64,000 bases of DNA. It comes from Ottelia alismoides (lineage: Eukaryota; Streptophyta; Magnoliopsida; Alismatales; Hydrocharitaceae). The DNA lies in contig JAZKJV010003379.1 of NCBI GenBank assembly GCA_037367405.1, positions 434,001 through 498,000 on the forward strand, read 5' to 3'. Positions 11,177-21,954 of the stretch are shown here, piece by piece. The translations under genes were made by a program, and so were the position numbers. Within the stretch, counting starts at the first letter, position 1. Each line of letters begins with the position of its first letter. The notes under the pieces were generated by a model. That model worked only from the letters and a program-made list of their open reading frames with translations. It was not told the origin of the DNA and ran no database searches.

Positions 11177-12448
11177 TTGACCGATCTTGTTTGTTTTTAT
11201 AGATCCCATCCGCTTTCTTCTCCTCTATCTATCCTCTTTCCAGCCATTTATCTTTCTCCCTCCCACCCTCCCTTCATTTTTCTTCTTCTCCCCGTCTATC
11301 CCTGGATGATGGGTCGTCCTCCTTTCTTGCTGACACTTGTGGCTTTCCCATCTTATTCCTATCATTCCAGTCCACTCTCGATGGAGGTCGGAACTCCGAC
11401 TTACCTTCCATTCTCTCCTCCCCTTCCCCATCATTCTTATGGGCATGTGCTATACGTCTGTGGAGATCAGACTGAACAGATGCGAGACACGTGCAATTTC
11501 ATTGCTGGGATGAGAGTGCCCTCCATACGCGATCAGAGAGAGCAGACACAAGTTTCAGATACCTTTGACGACATGATGATGAATGAGCATACAGACTAGG
11601 AAGCTCGGTCAGCTTCTACATTCAACCACTTCATTCTAGATATGGAGTTCATTCAGACACTGCCGAAATTTTCAGGGGAGGTGCACGAGGAGCCATATCT
11701 TCATCTGTCTGAGTTTGAGGAGTTCTGTGTGACCCAGGTTTATTCAGATATCACTTCCGAGGAGCTGATGTTGAAGACCTTCCCATTTTTACTTCAGGAT
11801 AAAGCCATGAAATGGCACAGACGTTTAGGAAGGAGATTTGCAACGTGGGGAGACTTACGCTTAGAGTTTCTACAAAGATACTATCCCCAGCATAGAGCAG
11901 ATATGATGCGGTCTTTGATCATAGACTTTTCAGTAGACCCCCATGAACCATTACATGATTCATGGCTGAGGTTTCTTGACCTCTTCAGGAGATTTCCAGA
12001 TCATGGACTTTCATCGACCGACCTTATTAAGATCTCCATGAGGGGGATGATAGCTGAGCAGATTGCACTGGTGGTTACCAAGTGTGGTGGTTCATACCAC
12101 AGTTCTGACATTGATTTACTTAAGTCCATCTCGAGGGCACTTTCACAGATTCCATCTTCACAAGATACAGTAATCGGGACAACACAAAAGGATGATGCAG
12201 TACCAGTTAGGTGTACTACGCTCTATGAGGACACACTTACTACACACCAGATTGAGGACATGGATTCTGCTATAGTATAGATGATGGATGACATGACTGC
12301 CACAGTGAAAGTTCTGACCAAGAGACTGATCGAGTTCCCATTGGTCTTCCAGACAAAATTCGAGTCAGTCCCGTACTTTTCAGTTGACGAGTCTTGGATA
12401 TCAAATCTTATGATATTCCAGGAGATGGAGGAGCCCACGCTACTATAA
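11177..12448 (+). pseudogene. gag: gag of element A, broken by in-frame stops
   Basis: The open segments 11177-11599, 11642-12280 and 12281-12448 lie in one frame, separated by TAG codons at 11597 and 12278. The middle segment holds the retrotransposon gag domain: FSGEVHEEPYLHLSEFEEFC, a KAMKWHRRLG motif, W-G-DLRLEFLQRYYP, then FRRFPDHGLSS and a CGGSYHS motif near its end. These align in order with element B gag (RFHGLATEEPHLHLQEF, ATWLKHLGRF, EYLNKYYP, CGGSYFA). Gag forms the particle in the cytoplasm. The first segment is S/P-rich without recognised domains. No zinc knuckle is visible, which is also true of element B gag. Confidence 0.8.
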
Positions 12449-12579
12449 CCATCAGTCTAGACATTTCAGTGTCCATTTCCAGATTACTCAGTTTCTACTC
12501 TGTAGAGGTATTACTCTGATTCAGACAAATATCATGACTCAACCAAGAGCCAGAGCTCGATGCGGGATACCACTTTGGG

Positions 12580-13365
12580 ATGACTGATATAGATAGTCCC
12601 GTATTTGAGCCTTTTGTCCTCCAGTTTGATGACCTAGATATGTTCCATGAGGACCAGATGATAGCCAGCACTGCCGCAGCTCGAGGATCAGTTTCAGACA
12701 CATCGACAGCTTCCGCGTTGGTGACCAGTACCATTTCATGTTTCCAGATTGATCAAAGGCAGACTTTAGCTGAGGAGGCATTTTGGTGTACGGAGTGGAT
12801 GGTTGCCATCAGCGCTGATTTCCATTCAGATTCTGATCCTCCATTTCTCACTGATGATCTTGCATTACTCCCCGAGGGTTATCTGCATGAGGATGCCCCA
12901 TACGATGCGTACTTAATTTCACTTTCTGAGAGTGTATCCGATCTGTCGGATCACGAAACCAAGTCTTTTGATCTTTCTGACTCTGAGTTGTCTCACCTCG
13001 ACAACCCTCACGAGGATGAGCTGGTCTTTGAAATATTTGATGATGTTTCTGCCATTACTTCATTCTATGCATCGGATATTAATTCGTTTTGTGAGTCTCC
13101 TGATCTTGAACTTCCATATCTTTTCGAGACGGTGATTAACGTGGAGCATTCCATGACTGATCCTTCCTTCTCCATGTTCTATTTCTTCGGCTCTACACTT
13201 CCACTCCATTCGGATCTTGAGATGATGATGTCATTTGTGCTACTGGATCATGATTATATCTTCCCATATCCTCGCCCGGTAGCTGACACCCGCCTGATTG
13301 CCTACTTGGGTGTCTTCGTTTACATGATTGACTTCGTCGTAGTTCATCTACCACAACTACGATGA
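12580..13365 (+). CDS. acidic ORF of unknown function in place of pol (element A)
   Basis: This 261-codon frame is open from ATG to TGA, whereas the gag next to it is broken. The protein is rich in D, E, S and hydrophobic residues (for example SDLSDHETKSFDLSDSELSH) and has a hydrophobic C-terminal part (FVLLDHDYIFPYP and YLGVFVYMIDFVVVHL) that could be one membrane-associated segment. No protease DSG, RT FMDD or integrase motif is present. It occupies the position where element B has pro-pol. It may be a remodelled descendant of the acidic protease-RT spacer of element B (about codons 260-450 of 56446-57822), an unrelated captured sequence, or simply a fortuitously open frame. Function unknown. 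Confidence 0.5.
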   Translation: MTDIDSPVFEPFVLQFDDLDMFHEDQMIASTAAARGSVSDTSTASALVTSTISCFQIDQRQTLAEEAFWCTEWMVAISADFHSDSDPPFLTDDLALLPEGYLHEDAPYDAYLISLSESVSDLSDHETKSFDLSDSELSHLDNPHEDELVFEIFDDVSAITSFYASDINSFCESPDLELPYLFETVINVEHSMTDPSFSMFYFFGSTLPLHSDLEMMMSFVLLDHDYIFPYPRPVADTRLIAYLGVFVYMIDFVVVHLPQLR

Positions 13366-13571
13366 CAGTACGGTATTCTCCTTACAGATGCCATCCTGAA
13401 CTTTGATACTTCATTGTCCTAACCTTTGCGCTCAGCTAGGGGCGTAAAATCTAGCGCTTGTTGAGAGGCACCTCAACATTGTCCACTTTATATATACGTG
13501 TTTTGACGTGATTTATTTCTTGTTTCTTCCGTTTTTGTTTTACACCCCAGGTCTCGTTTAGGATTATCTTT

Positions 13572-13920
13572 GCTACACTTAGGATGTACCTCATCCTAAG
13601 TATAGGAGGGTGTAAACACCGAGTTGTTCCCTCTCATTCTGTTTCATTACTCCTGTTGTTGCCTATACTTAAGGATTCTTCACCTTAAGTATAGGGGGAG
13701 TAATGTCATCCATTCCATCTCGTATATATTTGTCTTCATTTCTATTATTCCCTCACTTGTCCTCCATACTGATCATATTTCTTTCCACACTTAAGGATCT
13801 TTTATCCTAAGTATAGAGGGGACAAGAGGATTCATTGATTACCTTGTATATTCTCCCACTCGGATTTCCCTTTGAGTACAACCTGCTATACTTAGGATTA
13901 CTTGATCCTAAGTATAGCAG
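13572..13920 (+). repeat. four hairpins with polypurine-tract-like 3' arms (element A)
   Basis: Four inverted repeats of the form CTATACTTAGGAT...ATCCTAAGTATAG have arms at 13573-13585/13593-13605, 13662-13675/13682-13694, 13785-13798/13804-13816 and 13886-13898/13905-13917. The first three right arms run into G-rich sequence (AGTATAGGAGGG, AGTATAGGGGGAG, AGTATAGAGGGG). An unpaired copy AGCTAAGTATAGGGGG is at 14045-14060. The polypurine tract at 15638-15650 has the same AAGTATAGGGGGA core. Confidence 0.85.
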
Positions 13921-14712
13921 GAAACCCCGAGATCCTTTTTCATGCTATTCGTCTTTGTAGTATAGGTTTTCTTTTCACTTCCCTATGCTAAGCACGAGTT
14001 ATGTCTTCTTCATCGCTCTTGATTCACTCTGAGGGCATCGTTCGAGCTAAGTATAGGGGGTGTCGTATATATTTCATATATACTTTAGCCATAACTCGTA
14101 CTTTGTGTGAGTGTGTTAATAAATAAAATGGCTAAAATCCTTAAAAAATCCATAAAAATTAAACTTTTTTCTTGTACATAAAATTCTTTATTGCACATAC
14201 ATAGCTACTTACAAAAATATTTTTGTAAAAAGGTTTGTAAAAATGTTTTGTGTAAAGATTTTGTAAATAATTTCATATCAAAATTATGTATATAGTACAA
14301 ATTTTTTGTAAAAAGTTTGAAAAACAAAAGTTTGCAAAAACCGTTGTGTAAATGTGTGTAAATATTTTGCAAAACTTCTGCATTCATGCATACAACCATG
14401 TTTTCAAAGATTTTCAAAAATTTTGCATGTTTTCAAAAAATTTCAAAAAAATTACATTTTTGTAAATATTTGTACATTTTTCTTGAATCATAGTTGACAT
14501 TTAAACTAGCCTGGAATTAAATTGAAAAATGGAGCTTGGTTAAGATCTTAATCCATTTAATTCTAAGAGGAATCTTATAGGGCTTAGGGTTGAGACTTTT
14601 CATGTCCATGGTGACTTAATTCTTTGAGCCGCTAGGCTATGATCATATATTATCTTGATGAGCCTAAGTAGAACACTTAACAACACACACATGACTCTTA
14701 CAGACAATGGCT

Positions 14713-15096
14713 TTACTTGCACCAGTACTTTAACCTAGCTCTCTTTTGATGAGGTGGTGAGGAGGCAGTCTTCTTTGACTTGGGGTAGCATATGAGGGTA
14801 GTACTTCTAGGCGGAACCTCTCTTCTTCTTTTAGTGAAGGAAGTGCGTCTCAACTTGGTCTGGTAGCAGTGAGGTCTAAAGACAGGAGTTGTGGGTTGCG
14901 ATAAAGCTTCAAAAGAGGGATAGTCTACTGGCTCAAGAGGAAAAACTCCTTTTGCACCATGTAGATATGTTGTACATATGCACAAAAAAATGTGCAAAAA
15001 GAAAAACTCCAAAAAATGGTGGGTCTGATAGAAAATGAAATACCCACCGGAGTGTATATAGTCAAATAAAGCAAAGCTTATGTTTCCCATGCCCAT
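14713..15096 (-). CDS. antisense ORF in 3' region of element A, block shared with element B
   Basis: This minus-strand frame of 127 codons contains a basic block (GVFPLEPVDYPSFEAL, TKLRRTSFTKRRREVPPRS, LICYPKS) that is also encoded at 61843-62202 in element B. Some plant Ty3/gypsy elements carry real antisense ORFs downstream of pol. However, most of the few nucleotide differences between the two copies in this block change the residue, so the sequence may be kept, or merely young, at the DNA level rather than selected as protein. No known domain is seen. Confidence 0.3.
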   Translation of the reverse strand: MGMGNISFALFDYIHSGGYFIFYQTHHFLEFFFLHIFLCICTTYLHGAKGVFPLEPVDYPSFEALSQPTTPVFRPHCYQTKLRRTSFTKRRREVPPRSTTLICYPKSKKTASSPPHQKRARLKYWCK

Positions 15097-15637
15097 CTCA
15101 TGAAGCTTGCAGCAGGGAGACTTAGCTACACTTGTTAGGCTCCCTAGGATACATGGCTACACTAGCCATGGTCTATTCTCTTCTTCCTCCTCTTCTTGAG
15201 CCGATTGAACTTGAACTTAGAAGGAAATACCCCGCTCCTCAAGGAAAGAGTTGCCAGACTAGGGTATTAGAGTTACCTTGTTGAGGAGGGTTGTCACTTT
15301 GCCATCTATGAGGTAGGGAGCTACATATCACTTACACAGTATAAGAAAAGATTCATGGTCATTAGAGTCTGTGTATGTAAACTTGTTCTGGTCTGGATTG
15401 TTGAGGAGTCTTGACCATAGATTGGTGGAACTTGGAGGCTGTTGAGTTTTAAACCTAAGTCCAAATAAGGTTCCGACAAACTAATAATCCAAAGATCTGA
15501 ATGATCTCCATACTTCAATTTAATGAAGACAAGTTTAATAATCCGCATTGATTCACCTTCTTTTTCTTCCTTTTCTTTTCCTTTCTCTTTTTCACTTCTT
15601 TTTCAAATAAGTGTTTGCTAAGGGACTAGCAAAAGTA

Positions 15638-15650
15638 AAGTATAGGGGGA
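15638..15650 (+). promoter_or_regulatory. polypurine tract of element A
   Basis: AAGTATAGGGGGA abuts the 3' LTR start. It would prime plus-strand DNA synthesis. Element B has AAGTATAGGGGGG at the same position (62748-62760). Confidence 0.85.
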
Positions 15651-18600
15651 TGATGAATACTCATTCATCACTCTTTATTCTTTTATTTTAGCTAAAAATC
15701 TTGGCAAAATACCATGTAGATAACTGTAAATACAATAAGTTACCAATAAGCATGCTTTTGTTAAATATTAATAATTAGCATGTATTTGTGCAAAAATAAA
15801 AGAATAAAGAAAAAAAGAAAAAAAGGAGATATTTAGAATAAATATCGAGTGACCCAAACCCAAGGGAGGGCCAAGCATTGGTCTGACCGCCAAATAAAAT
15901 AAGTAGAGAGAGATAGGGCCACTCCACCTTGTACATATTCCTTTCTCCATGTATATATTTTATTCTCATAAAAATAAAAAAAGTGCTTATCTTCCCCTGT
16001 ACATATTTCTAAAAATAAAAGAAAAATTAGAAAAATAAAATAAAAACAAAAATAAAATAATTTCTCTCTCAACCTTGTATAAATCACATGTATATATGCA
16101 TCATCATCTATTTATTGTACACTTGTAAATAGCCAATAAAAAAATAAAATAAAAATTATTTTATACTCTAAATTGTATGTTGTAAATAAATAAAATATAA
16201 AATTGGAGTATTTATACAAAAAAAGAAAATAAAAATAATAATATAAAATACATAGGTATTTTATACATGTATATAATATAATATAATGTACATATCATAA
16301 TTTTTTATATAAAAATAAATAAAAATCACTAAAAATAGTTTGAAAATTAGTAAATATTTTTCATGTTAAAAATATTTTAAAATAAAATCATTTTCTATTT
16401 TAAAATTATTTTACAAATAATTTTGACCCTGTTGATTTCTGATTGGTCCAGGGGGAACGTTGACCTTAGTCAACTACCCCCTTTGGACCTATTTCCTTCG
16501 CGGATCCGGTTTGCGCCTGACCTTCTCCAATTTTTCCTGAACCGATCCGTTCACCGTCCTCGTCGATCAAATGGTCCAATTACTGAGGAATGATCCACGA
16601 TACTCGCCCGATATCGCCATTAGGGATCCGTTCCTCGGATTGTGTGCCCTTGCTCCCATCTTCTCGGACCCTGTTGGGTATATAACCTCATGGAGACGCA
16701 CTTTCTTTCGCATCTTTGGCCACCCCCTTGTCTCCGATGACCTCCTTCTCTTCGTATGAGTGACAGCTTGCGTTAGAGAGTGTCGCAGCGAGGATTCGAG
16801 CGTCGGAAGCCTTAGGTCCGGCGTACACTCCGCCGTACTCCACCGCAAGGTGGGCTCAGCCTCTGGACTCGTCGCTCCATTGTGGCCATGACCCCCGGAG
16901 GTCCCCGACCTTCAGCACAGACGATTTCACGCATCAGGTAACCTAGCTATCTTCTTTTCTGCCGTAGATTCGAGTTTCTCTCTTGTTTGTAGCAGAGTTT
17001 CCCTTTTGAGCTCAGACCACTAGGGTTAGAGCACTATCTTGCGATTCCAACTGTCCCATCACCTTCACGAGACCTCTCTCCACCTTCTACGCCCCTCCAT
17101 TCATCCTGATTTGTAGAGGAACAGGAAGCCAATCCTCCTCCGCCACCGCTTCGCCGGAGGACTTCGCCCCGCCTCATCCTTCACCCATTGCACACACTAA
17201 CGGGTCGAGGCACTTTGCCCTCGACCCAGCAATCTTTCTGTGCAGGTCTCAAGCCCAAAGGAACTCATCTGGAGGTCTGAACATCCACGCACAGCCGCTC
17301 CAGGTCTTCAGCGTCGCCGGGCCGCTCCAGACGTCCCCGACCTCATCGGAGCTTCGCAGCAGCTGCGGACCGTCTCCAGCTACATTTCCCCCATCTGAGC
17401 AGCCCCGGAGGACATCCCAGTAGCTCGTATCGATCGAGCGAAGCTTGCCGGTGGTGAGTTCTTCAACGCTCTTCCAAGTGCCTCCTCCGCCGTCGAATCG
17501 AGACCCCACTCCAGTTCTGATCGTGTTCGTCCATCATCCGAAGCGTCTCGTCCATCCGATTCATCTAAGGATCAGATTGCAGTCGTTCATCGTCGAAGGA
17601 GTATCTGTAGCGTTGAGCCATCCGATCTTAGGTGAAGACCACTCGACCATCGGATCTGTAATAAGAAGGGTAATTTGCACTTAAGTCCTCCTACCTGTTT
17701 ACATTTCCGCTTTAGTCCTGTAAATATTTTTCGCAGTTATTTTTAGTTTGGACATTTTGCACTTAGGACCTTATAGTTTCAGAATTTGCATTTTAGTCCC
17801 TCTGTTTGAGCTTCACGTGGTCTGTCACGTGCTATCTGGGTTAATTGCATATTTCTACCTAAGCTTTATTGTAGTTACTGATAGATTTTTTATAAATAGG
17901 AATTGCACTTATACCCTGCTTGCCAGTTTCACGTGTCGCCCACCTGTGGATCTAGACTTTTTGCATATCTACCCCGTACTCTTTCTGTGTGTTATTGTTT
18001 GTCTGGACATTTTCTCATAATTGCATATAGGTCCCAGTGTGTTGTGCGTCTATGATTGGTTGAAATAAATAGCAATTCTCGTCCAAAAATCGTGAAATTT
18101 TGAAACATGGCTGCTACCATATTGTAGGAATTTCTAGGAATTTTTGGGTTCATTTTGTTTCCATTTGTTTTTTTCAAAAATTCAAAAACCTCCAAAATTA
18201 CTTCTGTCTAGTTTTAAAAAACAAATAAAATACTAAAAATGCTCTAAAAAATCCAAAAAAATTAGTGATTGCTTGTTTTGTTGTTTTTTCACTTCCATCG
18301 AATTTTCATTGCATTTGGATTTATAAAAACCATAGAAATTGAAAAACACTAAAAAACTTAGAAAAATCATTAAAAATTCTTAAAAATTAAAAAAAATGCA
18401 ATTTCTTTTTCTGTAGTTAGAATTTTATTTTTAGTTTACAATAAAATTGTTGCTTGAATTTTATAGGCTATTTAAATATTTTTAAATAACCTTTAGATTC
18501 TGGCTACACATTGTTTTATATTTCTGGAATTGTTTCATTTTTATAAAATTAACTAAAAATCAGAAAACTCTAAAGAAAAATATCAAAAACACTTGAATAT

Positions 18601-18992
18601 TTATAAAAAATCAAAAAAAAATTATTTTGATTTTCTGACCATTTTTGATGCCTTAAATAATTGCTTGATTGTTCCTTCTAGAGTTCTTTTATTCATTTTT
18701 TCTTAATTTAAAAATTAAAAAAAATTTGAAAAAACCAAAAATCCACCAAAAATAGTTTATTTCTTTTTATTTTAGGATTCCCGGGTACTTCGTAGGTTTA
18801 CCATACCATGCTCCTTGTGTTCGACCCTGGTAGCTATACCAGGTAAAATAAAATTGCGAGACCGCTATTTGCTTGATTTGTTGATTTTTTGTTTCTGGTG
18901 GTCTTCGATTTTCTTGATTGACTTAGCCTCGCGGTTCGGGTCGCAACGACCATATTTACACCTTAACCTGATCGTGGGATTTTGGGTCATCA
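15651..18992 (+). repeat. 3' LTR of element A
   Basis: 3,342 bp, colinear with 6130-9628 and ending GGTCATCA. It includes the candidate TATA box at 16679-16685 and the TTTGCA motif array at about 17660-18040. It lacks the insertion present at 6786-6949 in the 5' copy. Confidence 0.95.
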
Positions 18993-18997
18993 TGCAT
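18993..18997. repeat. target-site duplication TGCAT, right copy (element A)
   Basis: It matches 6125-6129 exactly and confirms the borders of element A. Confidence 0.95.
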
Positions 18998-19200
18998 CCA
19001 CATGACATTGTCGAGATTGATGCCTAGTTTCATAACTGTTTTTGTTCCTCTCTTTTCTACTATTGATGATGTAATAAAGAAACTTTGAGATTTCATTGTT
19101 ATCTTTATGTGAACATCTGATTGTGAATGGAAGTTTTAATTTTCTTTTTACCTTTTTTGTATAAATGGTATATCATGTATAATGTTTATACTGTTGTTAG
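18998..19200 (+). pseudogene. putative host last exon, part 2, and 3' UTR
   Basis: The frame carried over from 6129 continues PHDIVEID to a TAG at 19025-19027. A T-rich stretch and AATAAA (19073-19078) follow, as in a plant 3' UTR. If real, element A split the final exon a few codons before the stop. The product is not recognised. Confidence 0.35.
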
Positions 19201-19229
19201 GTAATTTTTGTGAATGGGTGTTGAGATGC

Positions 19230-20170
19230 GCTCCCGCCGAGGTGGGACATTACAAACATTTTGAAATCACAAAGTGTGATAGTGGATTATAAGTGGGAAT
19301 AGATACCAAACAACTTACGCTTGTATTCTAGACAGTGGTCATCGATTCTAGTTGGGCCTAAGCCCGACAAGTTGTGTGGGCTAGTAATCATCGATAGCAA
19401 TCGAGCCTACGCTCAGGGTATTAAGGTATCAAAGCAAGCTTCCTTTAATAGTGGAAAAGGCTACCTAAGAGAGGGGGCTACTCCTACCAAAGAGATAAGA
19501 GGAAACAACTACTCAAGAACGTGCAACTACTAATACTGTGAATAAGTGATGTATCATATTACAACAATAAATGATGGATCATATCACAACAATGATGGTG
19601 CATATATAAGTAGGGGAAATTGTAGCACCCTAGATATTATCCCACATCTAGCAATCACAAAGTGTGATAATGAGTTACAACTAACTGGGACTATTACTAA
19701 ACAACTCGTGCTTAAGCATTTAAGGATGTCATGGGGTCTAATTGGATGTAAGCTCAATAAGTTGTGTAGGATAATAATTCTCTATAGCAATTTGTGCATG
19801 AGTTTTGGGACATTACAAATGGTATCAGAGCATGATCCCTCTACTAATGGAAAATGCTACCAAGAGGTGGAGTCGTCCCAATCGAAGAGATATGAGGAAA
19901 GGGCTATCTAGTGCATGCAACCACTACTATCATTGGGAGCAAGTGATGGGCTATATGGTAATGAGGACTTTGCATATATAAGTTGGGGAGATTGTAGTAT
20001 CCCAAGTAAAGTCCTACATCTAGAAATCACAAAGTGTGATAGTAGGTTACAAGTAGATGGGTTTACTAGTAAACAACTTTTGCTTAAGCATTGTAGGAGG
20101 TCGTTAAGGGACTAGTTGGGACCAAGCTCAACAAGTTGTATATACTAGTAATTCTCGATACCAGATCAAT
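19230..20170 (+). mobile_element. degenerate tandem array of a TRIM-like mini-retroelement
   Basis: A sequence of about 370-390 bp occurs about three times, marked by AATCACAAAGTGTGATA at 19265, 19653 and 20024. The second unit shows a short LTR-like body (19621 to about 19820, TGTAGCACCC...GGGACATTACA), then AATGGTATCAGAGC (19820-19833), which contains a tRNA-iMet primer site. A short internal part follows, then a purine tract (AAGTTGGGGAGAT) before the next TGTAGTATCCC at 19993. A matching purine tract AAGTAGGGGAAAT precedes 19621. This LTR-PBS-spacer-PPT-LTR order without coding matches TRIM elements. The first LTR is the most decayed. Confidence 0.65.
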
Positions 20171-20840
20171 CCTAAATCCGAGACGTTTTATATTTCTTTT
20201 CTCTTAGCGAAAGGTGCATAGACGTAGGACAAAGTCTGACATTGTGTGGCCTAAAATGATGTCAAGTTTTGTGATGTTATAATGATTAATTACTATTTTT
20301 CCAATTTAATTCAATTATTATTCTTCTCGTGATGTCCTTACTTTTGATTTAATGCAGATTGGAGATAATGATAAGGTACTTATAAAAAATGATTCATTTC
20401 ATATATTTAGACGGAACCAGTAATGAACAAACAAACGTTATATTCTTTTCTATGGTTGCGGGATGGTGTTCTTTTATTTAAATGTTGTTTGTTCTTCCAT
20501 TAAATCCATGAAATTCCATCCTTTTTTAAATATCATTAAAATATTTGTAGTAATTCCGAATCGTTAACATTATTGGTAATATTTAATCAGTACTTTTTTT
20601 TGCAATGATTTGACTGAATCATATGTGAATCAAAATGTGCTGTAAGGTTGTGGTTGATTGATGTCTAGTGGTAGGCGGTCATGACTCATATTGGGAGTTC
20701 AATGAGTTGGTGGTGCTTTGACAAGGTCTTTAGGAGGTCCACACATCTTTTAGATGTGGAATAAATGCTAAGTTCTTTTACATTTGCCCAGAACAATAAA
20801 AATTAAATTATGGAAAGCTTTATTTATATCGAATTGTTTT
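20171..20840. other. AT-rich sequence, nothing firm
   Basis: No element end or gene is recognised. A short segment GCAG|ATTGGAGATAATGATAAG|GTAC near 20357 has splice-like borders but is too short to interpret. Confidence 0.35.
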
Positions 20841-20867
20841 TAATCAGGATTGTAGTAGATTGTTTTT

Positions 20868-21110
20868 TTGATGAGATATTATATAATGGACTTGTGTCTT
20901 TTTATGTATTCATTTCTTGATGTCAATGCTATATGTGGAGCTTTGTTTTTAAGAGGTGATGATGATAACCATTGGAACTTGGATGTCATACACCAAGTCA
21001 TTTGTATACTACTAGAACAACTAGAAGATCTGTTGATTGTTTACATGTCTATCCTTGAGCAGAACCACCCGAGATCGAGCGAACCCAATCCAGTAAGCAA
21101 CTTGGAGTAG
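20868..21110 (+). CDS. possible host exon, protein not recognised
   Basis: The 80-codon open frame includes a stretch that looks like real protein (FLRGDDDNHWNLDVIHQ, then ILLEQLEDLLIVYMSILEQN and HPRSSEPNP). It has a predicted helix with acidic and leucine positions and ends in TAG. It lies just upstream of the PIF/Harbinger insertion at 21218 and downstream of the TRIM array, so it may be a terminal exon of a host gene or a pseudogene fragment. I cannot name the family. Confidence 0.3.
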   Translation: MMRYYIMDLCLFMYSFLDVNAICGALFLRGDDDNHWNLDVIHQVICILLEQLEDLLIVYMSILEQNHPRSSEPNPVSNLE

Positions 21111-21214
21111 CAAAACAGAGCAGTTCTAAAGAGGCTCATTCGCGTGACCACCTAAGGTGAGCATGTCCTCTTCACCATTCGTTCAACATTCTGTCTTGAG
21201 AGCCCTCGCTTCGG

Positions 21215-21217
21215 TAA
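21215..21217. repeat. target duplication TAA, left (PIF/Harbinger)
   Basis: TAA precedes the GGGCATGTTCGG terminus and recurs at 29755-29757 after the other end. PIF/Harbinger elements duplicate 3-bp TWA sites. Confidence 0.75.
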
Positions 21218-21954
21218 GGGCATGTTCGGTTGAGGAAGAGGCCCGGGAATAAGGGGCATGTTCCCTACCTCTCTCCATGGTTGCATCGTGCGATTACTCC
21301 CCACTCCCTCTCTCTTGACCCTCTTCGAGCGATTCCTTATTATGCTCATCCTCTAACAACCACCACACTCGCACCATCCTCGGCCCCTCCTCGCGTTCTG
21401 TCACCTCCAACACCCCCCTTCTCTAGATCCCATGTGTTGGCTACTTTCCCATCGTCCTTTGCAGGTCTTACTCCCCACCCGTGAATGGTGAATCTTGGGT
21501 AGGTTGCTTTTTCTCTTCCATGAATGGTATTGTGATCCTCGCATGAGATGCTTTTGAGCCTTTGACAGAGGTCTCAAGCCATAAAGGCGAGCTGTCTTTG
21601 ATAAACCATTGACTTGTCTTATCCATTCTGTCCTCCGACATGGAATTTAGGGTTTGTAATAACACACTGTTACCTTATAAAATGGGGTGGAGATCGACCT
21701 CTGATCACACATTGTGATCCCTTGCTGAGTATTTTCTCCTTTGCTTGTGCCTTCACATTTCATCTTACTTATTCTGGAGGTAACAACTCAAACTTTTCTC
21801 CATGTTTCTTCCTTGATCGAGTGTACTATCTGTTTATGGGGTTTTTTTGATAAATATATCTGCTACATGTTGCCCATTAAGTTTGGTGTTCCATTATCAT
21901 GCTTATATAATATGGGGTTGGATTTCATCTGAGATCCGTATCTATTTATGATGG

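Larger units (their letters stand above)
13366..15630 (+). other. long 3' untranslated region of element A
   Basis: This 2.3-kb region has no plus-strand coding content. It holds the hairpin series at 13572-13920, an inverted repeat AGCACGAGTTATG / CATAACTCGT (13990 and 14091), AATAAATAAAATGG near 14119, an AT-rich zone, and a block conserved with element B (14752-14947) that is open on the minus strand. Confidence 0.7.
6130..18992 (+). mobile_element. element A: complete non-autonomous Athila-like LTR retrotransposon
   Basis: This 12,863-bp element has LTRs at 6130-9628 and 15651-18992 (both TGATGAATAC...GGTCATCA), a primer binding site, a long leader, a gag-domain ORF, an acidic ORF, a long 3' untranslated region and a polypurine tract. 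It is bounded by the duplication TGCAT. No protease, reverse transcriptase, RNase H or integrase motif is present in any frame between gag and the 3' LTR. Leader and 3' region match element B (48664-63031), which has pol, so A probably moved using enzymes from B-like relatives. The two LTRs differ by many substitutions and indels, so the insertion is not recent. Confidence 0.95.

Noticed and set aside
13572..13920. Regular hairpin repeats that could be taken for a CRISPR array
   Set aside because: Repeats are imperfect, spacers are not of constant length, copies are few, and the context is a plant retrotransposon.
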